In this document: positions 1 to 22,200 of the stretch, piece by piece
Position numbering within the stretch: position 1 is the stretch's first letter
Layout: each line of letters starts with the position of its first letter
Source of the DNA: Pelargonium nanum
Lineage: Eukaryota; Streptophyta; Magnoliopsida; Geraniales; Geraniaceae
NCBI GenBank assembly: GCA_036897485.1
Contig: JAYMTF010001057.1
Span: forward strand, 1 to 26,808
DNA: 26,808 bases
Reading direction: 5' to 3'
Notes under the pieces: model-generated
Database searches by the model: none
What the model saw: the letters and a program-made list of their open reading frames with translations, nothing else
What the model was told of the DNA's origin: nothing
Position numbers and translations under genes: made by a program

Positions 1-24
1 AGAGAGAAAAAAAGACTATCAAGG

Positions 25-88
25 GCTAATAAATCATGTCTAATTAGGTGATGCCACATCAGTTATTTACACTCATACCCGTCCCGCC
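25..88 (+). repeat. dispersed repeat, copy A
   Basis: This stretch resembles 8820-8880 inside the GAPDH intron. Both contain the exact 13-mer acactcatacccg (69-81 here, 8864-8876 there), preceded by about 45 nt that align with scattered mismatches and short gaps. Both are also preceded, further upstream, by an agagaaaaaa tract. The two copies share orientation and each is followed by a GC-rich tract. I do not recognise the family. The copy may begin before position 1 of the window. Confidence 0.5.
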
Positions 89-903
89 CGGTTCAATATA
101 TATTTTTTGTCCCTTGGCTGAAAGTCTCAAATAATTTATATTGGCGGAAATTCATAATGCTCTCTCTGTATATATATTTAAAAATGAAAAGTAGTTGGAT
201 ATTATATTTATTTCAACAAATGAGATTCAAATCATAGTCAAGAAACAGTGAAGAATGTAAGACACATAACATAAATGAAGACATTATAAAAAAAATGCAG
301 TTGACAGATTTGAAAATCATGAGAGAAAAAGAAGAAAAATTTCGCAGCCACCTCTGTATAGATTCTGGGTCCCATTTCTTACATTCCCAATTCACGATTT
401 TTTTTTAATTAATACACATGGCAGTGAATAGGATTATATTCCACCTATGCCACTTCAATAGGTTGGTGAGAAAAAGATTTATACTGATAGACTCATTTTT
501 TTTCTTTTCTTTATCTTTTTTGAGTTTCGAGATTGTGTATATATGAATGAATCCAAAGCCTCGCACTATATGTGTAAAGCATTGATCGTTCCTCGTCACC
601 ACCCTTCATCAGACACGTGCTCTCTTCACATTTCTACAGGTTCTTGCTTCAATCTTAATCCAAACAGGTTTTGTTTCTATTTGCAAAGGTTTCATTTTTA
701 TACATTTTATATGTATGTTGAGTCCATATCCGAAATGGGTTTGGGTTTGTTTTTAATTTTGTTTTTCCTACAGTGCAGGCATTCATGGCGGTTGTTCACT
801 GAATTGCTGATCTGTTGGTGTCACCTATCAGGTTCTGATCATTATATCTTCAACTGTTTTGAGATTTTTGGTGGGTTTTTGGAGGGTTTTGGAGTGAGGT
901 TCA
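89..903 (+). other. upstream region and probable 5' leader of the ABCC gene
   Basis: This is AT-rich non-coding DNA up to the ABCC start codon. A TATA-like run (gtatatatg, 537-545) is the best core-promoter candidate on the plus strand. Several ATGs precede the chosen start. The one at 543 opens a 142-codon frame ending at 971 that overlaps the ABCC start in another frame; its translation is Cys/Phe-rich and resembles no known protein, so it is either outside the transcript, removed by a leader intron, or an upstream reading frame. Minus-strand frames here look random. Confidence 0.4.
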
Positions 904-6183
<5,280 letters not shown>

Positions 6184-6319
6184 TGATGATGGACAGAACT
6201 GTCCTAAACACATGAACCTTAATCATGTTACTCCCGGATCTTGCGCATGAAACGATGGATCTTTCTTTGGCACATTACATGGGACATAACTGGAAAGCTG
6301 AGCTGAGCTGAAATGGCAG

Positions 6320-6689
6320 TGCATGCCAGGAGCTGCATGCACGGTCTGAGGTAAATTACAGCTACTGAACTGAGAAGTTGAAGACTAACACAACACAACT
6401 GATAAACAAGTAAACATCTTATGGTTTCTCAGTGACAGAGGTTCACACGGATGTAAATAGCTAGAAATAGATATACATATATAGGTCGCTCCTTAAATTT
6501 GTATCTCTTATTCCCGAAAGAAAATAAAGGTAAATAGTTTAACTGACAAAGGGTCGTTACAGCTTAACCTGAAGATAAATACGTGGTTGATCAGTGACCT
6601 ATGGATGCATGCGCACCTGACAGAGTTTAGATCCAAAAAGTCTATGCTATAATATAAGTGTATCTCAGGTTCTCAATTCATGATGCATG
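6320..6689. promoter_or_regulatory. cluster of RY-type (TGCATG) motifs
   Basis: The hexamer TGCATG occurs at 6320-6325, 6334-6339, 6606-6611 and 6684-6689. This is the core of the RY element bound by B3 factors of the ABI3/FUS3/LEC2 type in seed genes. The first two lie in the probable 3' untranslated region of the ABCC gene and the others just beyond it. Function is inferred only; the cluster is far from the GAPDH start (about 1.1 kb). Confidence 0.25.
6523..6528 (+). other. candidate polyadenylation signal of the ABCC gene
   Basis: An AATAAA hexamer lies 340 nt after the ABCC stop codon, in an A/T-rich context after a run rich in tatata. Plant signals are loose, so the real 3' end could be earlier. 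Confidence 0.35.
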
Positions 6690-7705
6690 CCTCAACTTCA
6701 CTACTATATAATATTGCCAATTTTGCTGACATATATAACACTATAGTCTATAGTTTGGACTTTGGAGGATGGAGAGTTGACATTTATATTATTTTGCCAA
6801 GCAAATGAGGCTTATGAGAAGAAGAAAAAATAGTATTTTTATGAAAGCATGCATTGTGACATTGTCTTTTAGTTGGGAATTGAAAGAGCCTTGTCATAGT
6901 CTTGTTGTGCCTAACACTTTTGTTGTCAACTTATGCAGATTAGGTAAAATGTATTACATATTTTGTCATCACTCATTTGATTATATTTCTTCATAAAGTA
7001 ATGAAGGACAACATCATGCTCTCCATTACAAAAGAAAACTAAGATTCAACTATAAATAATAAGAGAAATTGTTAAAAACATGACATATTAGAACACGTGC
7101 CCGCCCACCGGTTTAGAGGTGTCTCAAACCCGAAAACTCGATTATGATCACGAACATCTGTACAACTCAACCAATCGCGGTTGATAAAAACATTTGACAC
7201 TAAAATTGTTTATGGGTCAGAAATTGTGGGAGTCTAGTGTCCATTCCACAACACAAAAAAGAATTGGTGAGTGTTTGTTTTGGTGCAAACCAAAAGGCAA
7301 AAACAACAAACAAAAAAACCAAGAAGAACAATCTAGAACATTTTTTATAATGCAATACTAACCACAAGACTAGACCTTCTCGACCACCAACACCATTTGG
7401 TCCACAATTTTAATTTGACTTTTTTCTATCCTCATACATATCAGTCGAGCCCGTTGAGTTTATTTTACCAAATTACCCCTCCACGCGCTCCTTTCAAGCG
7501 AGTGCAGTTAAGATTTCTTTTTGTCCAAGTATAAAACTTGTCAGGGCAGTTGCGCGCAGACGCCACAGAGCGCGTGGGCTTTTACTGGCTGCTTAAATCA
7601 GCGGCTAATATTACACAGATTAGTTTAATCTAGTGGCTCCAAGCTACCTTTCTTTTTTCCCAAGAAAATAGCCTGACCCGACCCGAGTTTTTCGGTCTGG
7701 TCTCC
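6529..7705. other. intergenic region and GAPDH promoter
   Basis: No coding region is credible here; the 63-codon frame at 6805-6996 is lysine/arginine-rich noise. A G-box (CACGTG, inside gaacacgtgcc) lies near 7092. A short inverted repeat, caacc/ggttg, sits around 7168-7183. From about 7480 to 7590 there are CGCG-containing patches (cgcgct, gcgcgc, gcgcgtggg), unusual in this AT-rich DNA, which may be promoter elements of the GAPDH gene. Pyrimidine-rich leader sequence begins near 7740. Confidence 0.4.
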
Positions 7706-7715
7706 TAATAAATAG
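7706..7715 (+). promoter_or_regulatory. TATA-like element of the GAPDH gene
   Basis: The run taataaatag lies 83-92 nt upstream of the GAPDH start codon. It is followed about 30 nt later by a pyrimidine-rich tract (ctatattctctctcatttct) typical of plant leaders, so transcription probably starts near 7735-7745, giving a leader of about 55-65 nt. Confidence 0.45.
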
Positions 7716-7797
7716 TCCCTCAACCACATCTTAGCACTCACTATATTCTCTCTCATTTCTCTAATCTTCAATCTCTAGTCTCTACAACACTGTGATT

Positions 7798-10879
<3,082 letters not shown>

Positions 10880-10973
10880 GGCGCTGCTCATGTTTTTATC
10901 GAGTCATAGGCTTAAATATGGCTGTTTATGTTTCCAATCGAGTGTGGAGTGTCAGTAAAGGTTTGGAGACTCG

Positions 10974-10979
10974 AATAAA
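10974..10979 (+). other. candidate polyadenylation signal of GAPDH
   Basis: AATAAA lies 95 nt after the GAPDH stop codon, followed by T-rich DNA at 11017-11032. This is a normal position for a plant poly(A) signal. Confidence 0.45.
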
Positions 10980-11352
10980 CTTGAATATGATGTGGTAATG
11001 TCTGAGGTTAGAGTCAGTTTTTTTGTTGTTTTGGAGTGTTATGGTAGTCTTTGCCTTTGGCAGTCAATTTTACCTGATGCACAGACATTACAAAGAGACT
11101 ATTTTCTATCAGTGTAATAGAGATGTTTTATCATCTTCAAGCAATGCTTGCTTCATCTTTTAATTTCAGTTCTATTGTTATTACAATTGGGCTCTTCTGA
11201 AAACAAGTTAAGCAAGTATTTGTCCATTCATTGCTTGCAAAGCCTAGCTCACATATTTTTGTTTGTTGTGATTGGAAGCTGTTGCATGCCTCAAAACTAA
11301 ATGCACTTTTAACAATGCTCTCATTTTTGGATCCTGACTTGGATCCTGTACT

Positions 11353-12047
11353 TTGAGGAGGCACCTCCTCATGGGTTTCCATGTCAGGATCTGCCCTAAA
11401 CAAACCTGTATCTTTCTTGATTCGTTAATATCATGTGGCTTCTTCCGTTCCCCCGCTGGATATTGCTCCCGTGCCTTTTCATCATCGTCTCTCAATCCAC
11501 CGGATTCTATCCACTTAGTAAGAGCTAGAGATAGACCGCAACAAGAGCAAGGTCTTGACGCAGCAAGGTTGTCTGACCTTGATATCATCACTGCTAAAGT
11601 TCGTGTAGGAAGCAGTGATGATGAGGTTCTTGAATCTATTTTATGTGACCGAACATGTGATGACATACGGGTTTATGAGAATCTTGTCCTTAAGTTGCTG
11701 CATTGCTTCAAGGATGATTGGAAATATTGAGAATCTGATGTTCAGACATATCACCCATTACTGAAATCATGCTTTAGAACTGGACTGACAGGTAGTTTTT
11801 TTGCGAAAATTGCTCGATGACATGGATAATAAGCATCATCTCAGTCTTGACGAGCCAACCTACACTTCTAATTCATGGACTTTGTAGAGCTGACATATAA
11901 GAATGGGCATACCACTTCTTTGATGAGATGATTGGCAAGGATATAGCTCCCAAATACAAGACTTGCTCTTTGCTTTTGCATGAACTCGAACAGAAAAATA
12001 TGTATAATGCTGCCGAGAGGGTTAAAGAGTACATGAAGAAACTATAA
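11353..12047 (+). pseudogene. PPR protein pseudogene, internally deleted (At3g62540-like family)
   Basis: Both ends of a mitochondrial P-class pentatricopeptide repeat protein can be read, but not the middle. From 11353 the frame gives an N-terminus with a presequence-like Arg/Ser-rich stretch (SRAFSSSSLN), then a conserved pre-repeat segment ending VYENLVLKLLHCFKDDWKY at a stop (11728-11730). Soon after come pieces matching the family C-terminus: QTYHPLLKSC (near 11745), LDDMDNKHHLSLDEPTYT (near 11813-11866), and, in another frame, a block containing EWAYHFFDEMIGKDIAP and ending KEYMKKL with a stop at 12045-12047. Intact relatives have several hundred residues of PPR repeats between these blocks. 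The deletion, stops and frameshifts make a functional product unlikely. The family was recognised from memory; no intron is needed. Confidence 0.72.
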
Positions 12048-14163
12048 TCTTTATATCTTTGTGCAACAAGCACATGAAGGTGAATATGGTTACTCTAATG
12101 CCCTTTCTAGATTGAAGCTTAATCTCTTTTGCTAGTACCAAAACTTGAAGAATAGATATTAACCATAGTTTGATTTATAAATTTGAAGTGTAAAAATTGC
12201 CATGCTGATTTAGTATTACATTCTTGATACAAAATATGTTGTGCTCATCTGTATATATTGGTAGTGAACTCGAGATTCCGAATGCTCATAAACTCTTCGA
12301 AATATAAGTATTGTTTGATGACTGTCTGTGGTATTAGATTAAATTTTATAGTGAACACCAGGTATCATGGCTCATCTCTTTGGAGCAGGAGTCCTGAATC
12401 ATTTTGCATTTACTGTGTTAGATCTCATTGACCCTTTTCTCCCATACCCAAGCTAGATCTCACTGACTCATTGTTAATGCTTCAGGTAACTTTGCACGAG
12501 GAGCATCACATGATGTTGTCCTTCTGATCTAATAAATAAAGAACATGATCCAATGTTGCCAAATAGCATATACAGAATTTGCATATGGTATGATACATTT
12601 AACTATGCACTATAGACCTTTTAGGTTTTGTAGAGTTCAGGGGAATCAGGGCTCATGAGCTTGATTTGTATGCGTTCTAATGTTACATCCAAAGGGTGAG
12701 TTTTGGCGCAACGGTAAGGTTTATAGCATAAGTGTGTCTGAGGTTGCATATAATATGGACACACCACAAACCCGACAATGGTAGGAGTCTTGTACACCGG
12801 ATCATCCTTTATATCTTCTCGTGTTACTGTTATGTCCATGATTTGAGGGCAATAATTTGTATATGCCATCAGATTTCTCCCTCTCACCCAGAAGGTGCCA
12901 TTAAGGTAAGCATCACTCCCATTATCTTCTGAGAATGTACATTTCCATGAATATCACAGTGCTTGTTGTTTAATACTAGTTGCTTCCATTCCCTAGGCTA
13001 AGAACAGCTTCAAATAGAAAAACTGTTCAATTCCCAAGACTCTCACTTTCACAACCTAGAATTCATCATCACATCCAATATTTTATACTTGATTACACGT
13101 CGACGATGTGTTCAGAGATCCGGCATTCTGGCTTTGCCTCGGATTAGCCGAGGACTCATAAGTACAAGAATGATAACAATGGTGGGTGTTCCAATTGATT
13201 ACCACTGCTGTTTGTGAAACAAGTAGTTGAGACAAATCACAAAAATGATTAGGGCTTTTAGGAGCATTATTTGGTGTGTGTATATTTTTGGGTTGTAGTG
13301 CATGCATCTAAAACTGCATCCATCTTTAGCTTATTGCAGATAATACAAAAATGTAGCAAAGCCATGTGCTTGGGATTCATACTTTTTGGTGACAGATGGG
13401 TTCAGCAAGAAGTGTTCCCTCAACTACTTGCCAATTTCCCATTTACCATCTCCCACATTGTTAGGTCAACCATAAGAAACCATTGGGACACCCACAATCT
13501 CCATCCTTAATTCAACATACCAACCTAACCTTAGCAATGTGTTAAGAGCTCTCGTAATTGAATCTATCGAGTACCAGAATATTTCACATTTTCACGTGTT
13601 ATTCAAGCGAATAATAAAGTCACATTTATGTTTAAATTTATTATGTTAATGATGAATCTGCCATCCTGCCTAACATTATTATGAGCTTGACAGTTGGATT
13701 AGAAATTTTTATCTGATTTGGTCTACATTTGCACAATCAGTGGACAAAAGTGAAAAAATCACAGAAAGTTGATATAAATCAACAGTCTCTCACTTGCTTC
13801 CCCTGTTTCTTGTCCTTTCTTCTTTTCATTTTTACAGAGAAAAATCACTGCACGTTCACGGACCGACGAATCTGATCTCTTCTATGCAATCATTTTCTCC
13901 ACCATCCAAAATTCTACCACCATACAACTGGTCATTTCTGTGTTTGTCTTCTTCTCACTAAATCAGTATAAAAAAAGTTGAATTTTCCCATAAATCCCCT
14001 GTTTCTGCCACCTTCTTAGTTCCTGATTTTAGTGCAAAAGCATTCATGGGTTTTCTATTGTTTCTCATCAAATTCTAAACTGGGTTGTGGCTGAATTTCA
14101 GAATTCTGAACTGGGTTGTTGCTGAATTCCAGAAAGCTTTCATTTTTTGTTTGAATTACAGTA
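12048..14163. other. intergenic region and upstream region of the ankyrin gene
   Basis: No credible coding region; the open frames here are short and low-complexity. A SINE-like fragment lies at 12693-12810 (separate entry). From about 13790 the plus strand becomes pyrimidine-rich (cttgcttcccctgtttcttg, then runs of ttctt), which suits a promoter-proximal region and 5' leader of the ankyrin gene. A near-duplicate phrase occurs just before the ATG (gaactgggttgttgctgaat at 14107, and a close match, aaactgggttgtggctgaat, at 14076), a short local duplication in the leader. Confidence 0.45.
12693..12810 (+). repeat. degenerate SINE-like fragment (Au-type)
   Basis: The start, gggtgagttttggcgcaacg followed by gtaaggttta, closely matches the tRNA-derived 5' head of the plant Au SINE as I remember it, including the A-box-like part. 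Further on, attenuated matches follow in the right order: a gcatataatatggac stretch like the middle of the element, and gtaggagtcttgtacaccgg with catccttt like its 3' end. The B-box region is missing or badly decayed. I see no clear target-site duplication. Non-functional. Confidence 0.5.
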
Positions 14164-16734
14164 ATGCCACCATCTTACTTCCCTCTCCGGTGGGAGAGCA
14201 CCGGAGACCAGTGGTGGTACGCGTCGCCGATTGATTGGGCAGCTGCAAATGGCCTTTATGATCTGGTGAGTGAGCTGCTCCACCTTGACACCAATCTGCT
14301 CATCAAGCTCACCTCCCTGAGGCGGATTCGCCGCCTGGAGACCGTCTGGGACGACGAGGAGCAGTTCCATGATGTTGCCAAGTGCCGCTCCCAGGTTGCA
14401 AGGAAGCTCCTCCATGAATGTGAAACAAAGAAAGGTCACAACTCTCTGATCCGAGCCGGTTATGGTGGGTGGTTCTTGTACACTGCAGCCTCAGCTGGGG
14501 ATGTTGATTTTGTCAAGGTGTTGTTGGAGAGAGACCCTCTGCTTGTGTTTGGGGAAGGAGAGTATGGAGTTACTGACTTGTTTTACGCCGCGGCCAGGAG
14601 CAAGAAATCTGAGGTCTTTAGGCTTCTTCTTGATTCCTCAATATCTCCAAAGTGTTTTCATGGCAATGGGGGAGGAGATTTGGAGGGGCAAGTGGGTGAA
14701 GACACTTCTGTTTTCAAGTGGGAGATGATGAACAGAGCCATTCATGCTGCTGCAAGAGGTGGGAACTTGGAGGTTTTGAGTGAGCTTCTTGGGGATTGCT
14801 CTGATGTTTTGGTTTATAGAGATGCTCAGGGCTCTTCTGTTCTGCACACAGCCTCTGGTAGAGGCCAGGTTGAGGTAAACATACTTTCAGGATATGCAAT
14901 GGGTTATTTGCATAGCTGCCAATTCGTGTTTACGACACGAAATTAGCGCGTTAATTTGGGGTCACAGATTTTGTAGTCATGTCGTGTTTGTGTTGGAGAA
15001 CCCAACACGTTCAGTAATTGTGTTGGGCCTCCAAAACACGCACGCACAATTAATCAATCGTGTTGTGACACACACGGTATGTCCAGCACGCACACATAAG
15101 GGTACAATTGTAAACTAGTCCTATCGTGCGGATTGTGTTGAGTCTTGTTTGGGTCAATCGTGTTGTGTCAACATGGCGCATTTAGTTACCGTGTTAAACG
15201 TGCCGTTTGTGTTTCGTGTTCATAATCATGTCGTTTTTGCGGTGGACCATGCAACACGATTACTAAATGTGTTGTGCTCATGTTAGTGTCAGGTCGTGGA
15301 GCACACAAACAACATCCATAGGAAACTGAACATATTATCGAAAAAAAAAAAGTGCAAAAGTTAGTCAGAGACTGCTAAGATATCATCTTTGTTATGCATT
15401 TCTTGAACGAGTTTAAAATGGATTCGCCAATTTAGTGTTTACACTTATGATCTATCTTTGGTTTGTTTCAGGTAGTTAAGTATTTAGCTGCATCCCATGA
15501 TACCATCATTTCCACAGATAATCAGGGGAATTCAGCACTTCATGTGGCTGCTTATAGAGGCTACTTGGGTGTAGTAGAGCTTCTAGTTCATCAATGTCCC
15601 TCACTAGCCTCTTTAACCAACAACTATGGAGACACCTTCTTTCACATGGCAGTGGCTGGTTTCCGAACCCCGGGTTTCCGGAGATTGGATAGGCAGATCG
15701 AGCTGATGGAGAAGCTCGTTTGCGGGAAGTTACTCGACATGGAAGGTATCATCAACGCAACGAACAACGATGGAAGGACTGCTCTTCATGTGGCTGTAGC
15801 TGACAACATTCAATCCAATGTCGTTGAGCTTCTCATGACCGTGCCATCAATAGATTTGAACATCCGGGATGCTGAAGGGATGACCCCTCTTGATCTTCTC
15901 AAGCAAAGGCCTAAATCAGCCTCTTCCGAGATCTTGATCAAGCAATTAATATCAGCGGGCGGGATCTCTGATTGTCGGGATTCGAAGGCAAGAAGCGCGA
16001 TTGTTTCGCACTTGAAAATGCAGGGGATCGGGACAAGTCCCGGGACTTCTTTCAGAGTCCCGGATGCTGAGATATACTTGTACATGGACATTGATGGCGC
16101 GTCGGATATTGATGCAGCGAGCATCGAATCGTGCTCTTGCTCGAGTGAAATAACCCCTATAGACTCTCCAAACGACGTGCCTGATAGCAAGAAACCGGGT
16201 TCTGTGAACTATGCAGCGAAGCAGTTGAGGAGCCTCCTTAGGTGGCCGAGAGGCAAAGAGAAAAAAGCTTCCCGCGCAGAAATGGGAGGAGATGATTCCT
16301 CGGATTTGTTCATGTGCAGTCCAATCCCTCTTCGGGAAAGATACTCGAAATCCTCGGTCTTGTTCCCGAACAAAAGGACGGTTTCTAGCAGAAGCAATCT
16401 TCCCCCGAGTCCATCAACGAAAAGGAGCTATGCTTTCGGGCTAATGCACGGTGTCATCAACGCTACGCCACATCTCGCTGTTGCGTCTGATCAGACGCCT
16501 TCAACTACGCGTTCAAGATCGGTCACCTCTTCGCCTAATTGTCCGGTGGAGACATCATCATCCAACGGTAAATCACAGCAAATGAGCTACAAGAACAGAC
16601 AGGGTTCGTTGAACAAAAAGATGATGAACCAGTACTTCTGTTTTGGTGCTCAAGGCCTGGCAGTGGAAGAGTCTATAGGTACTTATACAAGGCCAATGCG
16701 GAGTTTCAAGCGGGTCAGTTCGTTAACTGCTTAA
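14164..16734 (+). CDS. ankyrin-repeat protein, uncharacterised, two exons
   Basis: Exons 14164-14874 and 15472-16734 join in frame (GT-AG) to 657 residues. The N-terminal two-thirds carries ankyrin repeats: DWAAANGLYDLVSELL (about residue 24), GWFLYTAASAGDVDFVKVLL, DLFYAAARSKKSEVFRLLL, NRAIHAAARGGNLEVLSELL, SSVLHTASGRGQVEVVKYL (spanning the splice site), NSALHVAAYRGYLGVVELL and RTALHVAVADN. The last third is Ser/Lys-rich and probably disordered, with ERYSKSSVLFPNKRT and a conserved-looking Cys-containing end (MNQYFCFGAQGLAVEES) before RSFKRVSSLTA. No transmembrane segments follow the repeats, unlike the ACD6/PGG-domain ankyrin proteins, and I see no RING or kinase domain. It is probably a soluble protein-binding scaffold; the partner is unknown. 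The family occurs widely in land plants to my recollection. Intron 1 contains a dispersed repeat. Confidence 0.9.
14921..15310. repeat. cgtgtt/aacacg-rich dispersed element in the ankyrin intron
   Basis: This 390-nt block of the intron is packed with the words cgtgttg, cacgtt, acacg and gtcgtgt in both orientations, including the near-palindrome cgtgtttacgacacg at 14925-14939. Unlike the AT-rich flanks, it is balanced in composition. It resembles the high-copy short elements built from CGTGTCGTGT-like words that are scattered in many dicot genomes. I cannot define termini or a target-site duplication, so the boundaries are approximate and the class open. Confidence 0.5.
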
Positions 16735-17579
16735 TCTTGATGATGATATATACAGTTTCTATAGCTTGTTTGTTCCTGCATAATTTTATGCAGCAAGAGC
16801 AAGGTGTTCCAGTGTGTTAAGGATTGTTATTCTGTCGAATTTGCTGTCAAGACTCTGAGAGCTGATTTCTAATAACAATAGTGTAATTTTTGTTTTCATC
16901 GAGCATCGACGAATTTGAAATTTCGTCTTTGCAGAGTTACTAACAAAACTAAAATTTATACTAGTCAAATACACGGAAGGATTTAAAATATTATCCACAA
17001 TCAAACCAAAGATATTGTTATCCTCCCCACTGATTTTTATGGTCTTTATGACTTGAAGCAAATAATAGTTCACCATTATCTCCTGCCACCCCCGATCTAT
17101 CATGACCCAACTTACGATTTTTCTAATAATATAATTGCTTCAACAACCCGAGACTCCATCTCACCACACCGCTCATAAAGATCGTAATAACTTTTAACCA
17201 GTGAAGACGAAACAAAGTTTCCAACAATGGAAAACAATTTGCAATTATTTTCGCCTCTTAAGAGTAGGAAACAATTTATAAAACTAAATTAACTGCTAAA
17301 ATCTGATTTAAAATCAAACTAGCATATATTGAATCTTGTAAGTGGACGTGGTTTAAAAAGAAAACTTTGATGAAGAACGAGAAAGAAACGAGAGAGTTAT
17401 CTTCGTCTAGACTTAGGAAGCTTATTTCTAATCCTTGTATTCTTCGAGAAGAATTCACATACAAATTTGTTAGGAGAAAAGCTTGGTAAAACTAGAAACC
17501 AATGAAAAAAATTAACCAACATTCAACCAAACAATAATCATCTATGTACGCTTAAAAGAACTAAAACAAACAAACACTG
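16735..17579. other. intergenic region between convergent genes
   Basis: The ankyrin gene (plus) and TLC gene (minus) converge here, so this stretch holds both 3' untranslated regions. It is AT-rich with short meaningless frames. No repeat, RNA gene or promoter was recognised. Confidence 0.5.
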
Positions 17580-18329
17580 CTAGCAAAGCTTGCCTATAGC
17601 TTTCTTGTTCCTCTCTCTATGCCACAACTTCCATTGATTCAGAGCCCACGGAATGCTCGCCGCCACTCCAATCACCGTGACCGCCATCCAAGAACACCAA
17701 GCCCACCTCGGAACACACAAATCCCCATCTCCGGCCACATAAAACACCACCATCTTATGCACAAACAAAGGCGCTACAATCCCTCTAACCACAAAATACA
17801 TGACCAAGAAAGGAACACACAAGTTATCATACAATTTAGCAGCGAAAGGCACTTCTTTTCTCTGCAAACCCGACAAGCTCCACACATTCTGGGCGGGACT
17901 CGTGATCTCCGCGAGTACGAGGACTCCTAGGATCGCCACAGCTCCGTGATTGACAACGTACCGGCACGTGATCATCACGTACAATGCCCCCAAATGGTGG
18001 GCTATGAAGATGACATCGCTAGGGACAAAGAGGAGGTAGTGCAAGAGGTCGATTGTGAAATATGCGATGCTGTATTGGAGCACTAAGTTTTGGGACATTG
18101 TGTTTGGAGAAGCGAATGTGCGTGGACTTGGGGAGCTGAGGATAGCATGGATGGCCATGAGAAGCACGGGCGTGCCGTGAAGCAGAGAGATGAGACAGCT
18201 CGTGGCTTGTAGACGGTCCTTGGGTCGCCATCTTTCGAAAACTACGGAGTAACCGAAGAGATACACGACCAGGAACAGCACAAGATTGTTAATAAAAAAC
18301 ACTGTGCTCTCATAAATTTGGATTACCAT
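17580..18329 (-). CDS. TLC-domain membrane protein (At5g14285-like)
   Basis: Intronless gene of 249 residues reading from 18329 down to 17580. It is very hydrophobic, with about six membrane segments: 10-30, 45-63, 85-103, 113-140, 170-192 and 215-235. The TLC (TRAM-LAG1-CLN8) signature is clear: the pair H111-H112 in VIFIAHHLGAL, preceded by DLLHYLLF and followed by a segment with EITSP. It lacks the longer lumenal parts and homeobox of ceramide synthases, so it belongs with the short TLC-domain proteins (TMEM56/TLCD-like) thought to act in lipid handling in ER or plasma membrane; its activity is not established. The C-terminus is basic (HRERNKKAIGKLC). Start chosen as the first ATG of the open frame, with a TATA-like run 114 nt upstream. 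Confidence 0.9.
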   Translation of the reverse strand: MVIQIYESTVFFINNLVLFLVVYLFGYSVVFERWRPKDRLQATSCLISLLHGTPVLLMAIHAILSSPSPRTFASPNTMSQNLVLQYSIAYFTIDLLHYLLFVPSDVIFIAHHLGALYVMITCRYVVNHGAVAILGVLVLAEITSPAQNVWSLSGLQRKEVPFAAKLYDNLCVPFLVMYFVVRGIVAPLFVHKMVVFYVAGDGDLCVPRWAWCSWMAVTVIGVAASIPWALNQWKLWHRERNKKAIGKLC

Positions 18330-18442
18330 GGTTGGTTCTTGAAGATAGTGACCAAGAAAAACCAGAAAAGTAATGGCTCAGGAACTTTGCTTGGAAATTT
18401 GAAACTGATGTAAATACAAGGAAGCATTAGGGAATATCTGTG

Positions 18443-18450
18443 TATATATA
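18443..18450 (-). promoter_or_regulatory. TATA-like element of the TLC gene
   Basis: On the minus strand the run cctttatatatacac contains tatatata at 18450-18443, about 114 nt upstream of the TLC start codon. This would put transcription start near 18415 and a leader of roughly 85 nt. Confidence 0.45.
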
Positions 18451-19037
18451 AAGGATATTCCGGATATTTATTTTCTATGTATAATTGAAGTACGAAAAAG
18501 ATTTGAAATAGGAATGAGTAGTTGTTTTCCTTACAGTACACGGAAGTTGAGTTTAACAAGGAATTGTCTCCTACAACATCGGTGGGTCGGATTAAATAAA
18601 AATGTCCACATCAAAGAGCTCAGATTGGGTTGCCCAAACGGGGTTCGGTTTGGTCGGGTCGGATTTCGGGTTGCGGGTCCAAGTTGCCGGTAGCATGAGA
18701 CATTGGAATAAAATCTTGGATAAATAAATAGAAGCAACATGTTGTGAAAGCAAAAGATTAACTACGCATTAGATAAATTAAAGATGTTTATAAAGTCGTC
18801 TAAGTTGGTTTATGATTTAATCAATGTCTCCATCAGAGTTTGCTAAAATCTAAAGTAAGATATGCCAAACGCATAAGAAACCTTCAGCTGATTTTAGTAA
18901 ACTGTTCGCCAAAGTTCCATTAAAATGGGACTAGTGTTCCTTATTATATATGTTACTCTATCTTAAGCCAAAAAGCTTCCCGAGCAGAATCTCCCGCAGG
19001 TGAACTGTCATTTGCTGGCTCGGTTAGATTGGTGATC
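18451..19037. other. intergenic region between the TLC gene promoter and the KAR gene 3' end
   Basis: Contains the distal promoter of the TLC gene and the 3' untranslated region of the reductase gene. A G/C-richer patch at about 18570-18700 (cggttcggtttggtcgggtc and similar) recalls the GGTCGGGTCGG-type words common in scattered plant repeats, but I cannot delimit an element. Confidence 0.35.

Positions 19038-22200
<3,163 letters not shown>

Noticed and set aside
6805-6996. 63-codon frame between ABCC and GAPDH
   Set aside because: Short, compositionally biased and without start context or relatives that I recognise.
11355-11370. Small hairpin gaggag-gcac-ctcctc as a regulatory structure
   Set aside because: A 6-bp stem in a decayed coding sequence; expected by chance.
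14140-14439. Minus-strand 99-codon frame across the ankyrin first exon
   Set aside because: Antisense shadow of a well-supported coding exon with GC-rich codons; no independent support.
14875-14946. Read-through of ankyrin exon 1 into the intron giving a 260-residue protein
   Set aside because: A good GT donor lies at 14875 and the repeat is completed in frame by exon 2, so the longer frame is just the unspliced continuation.
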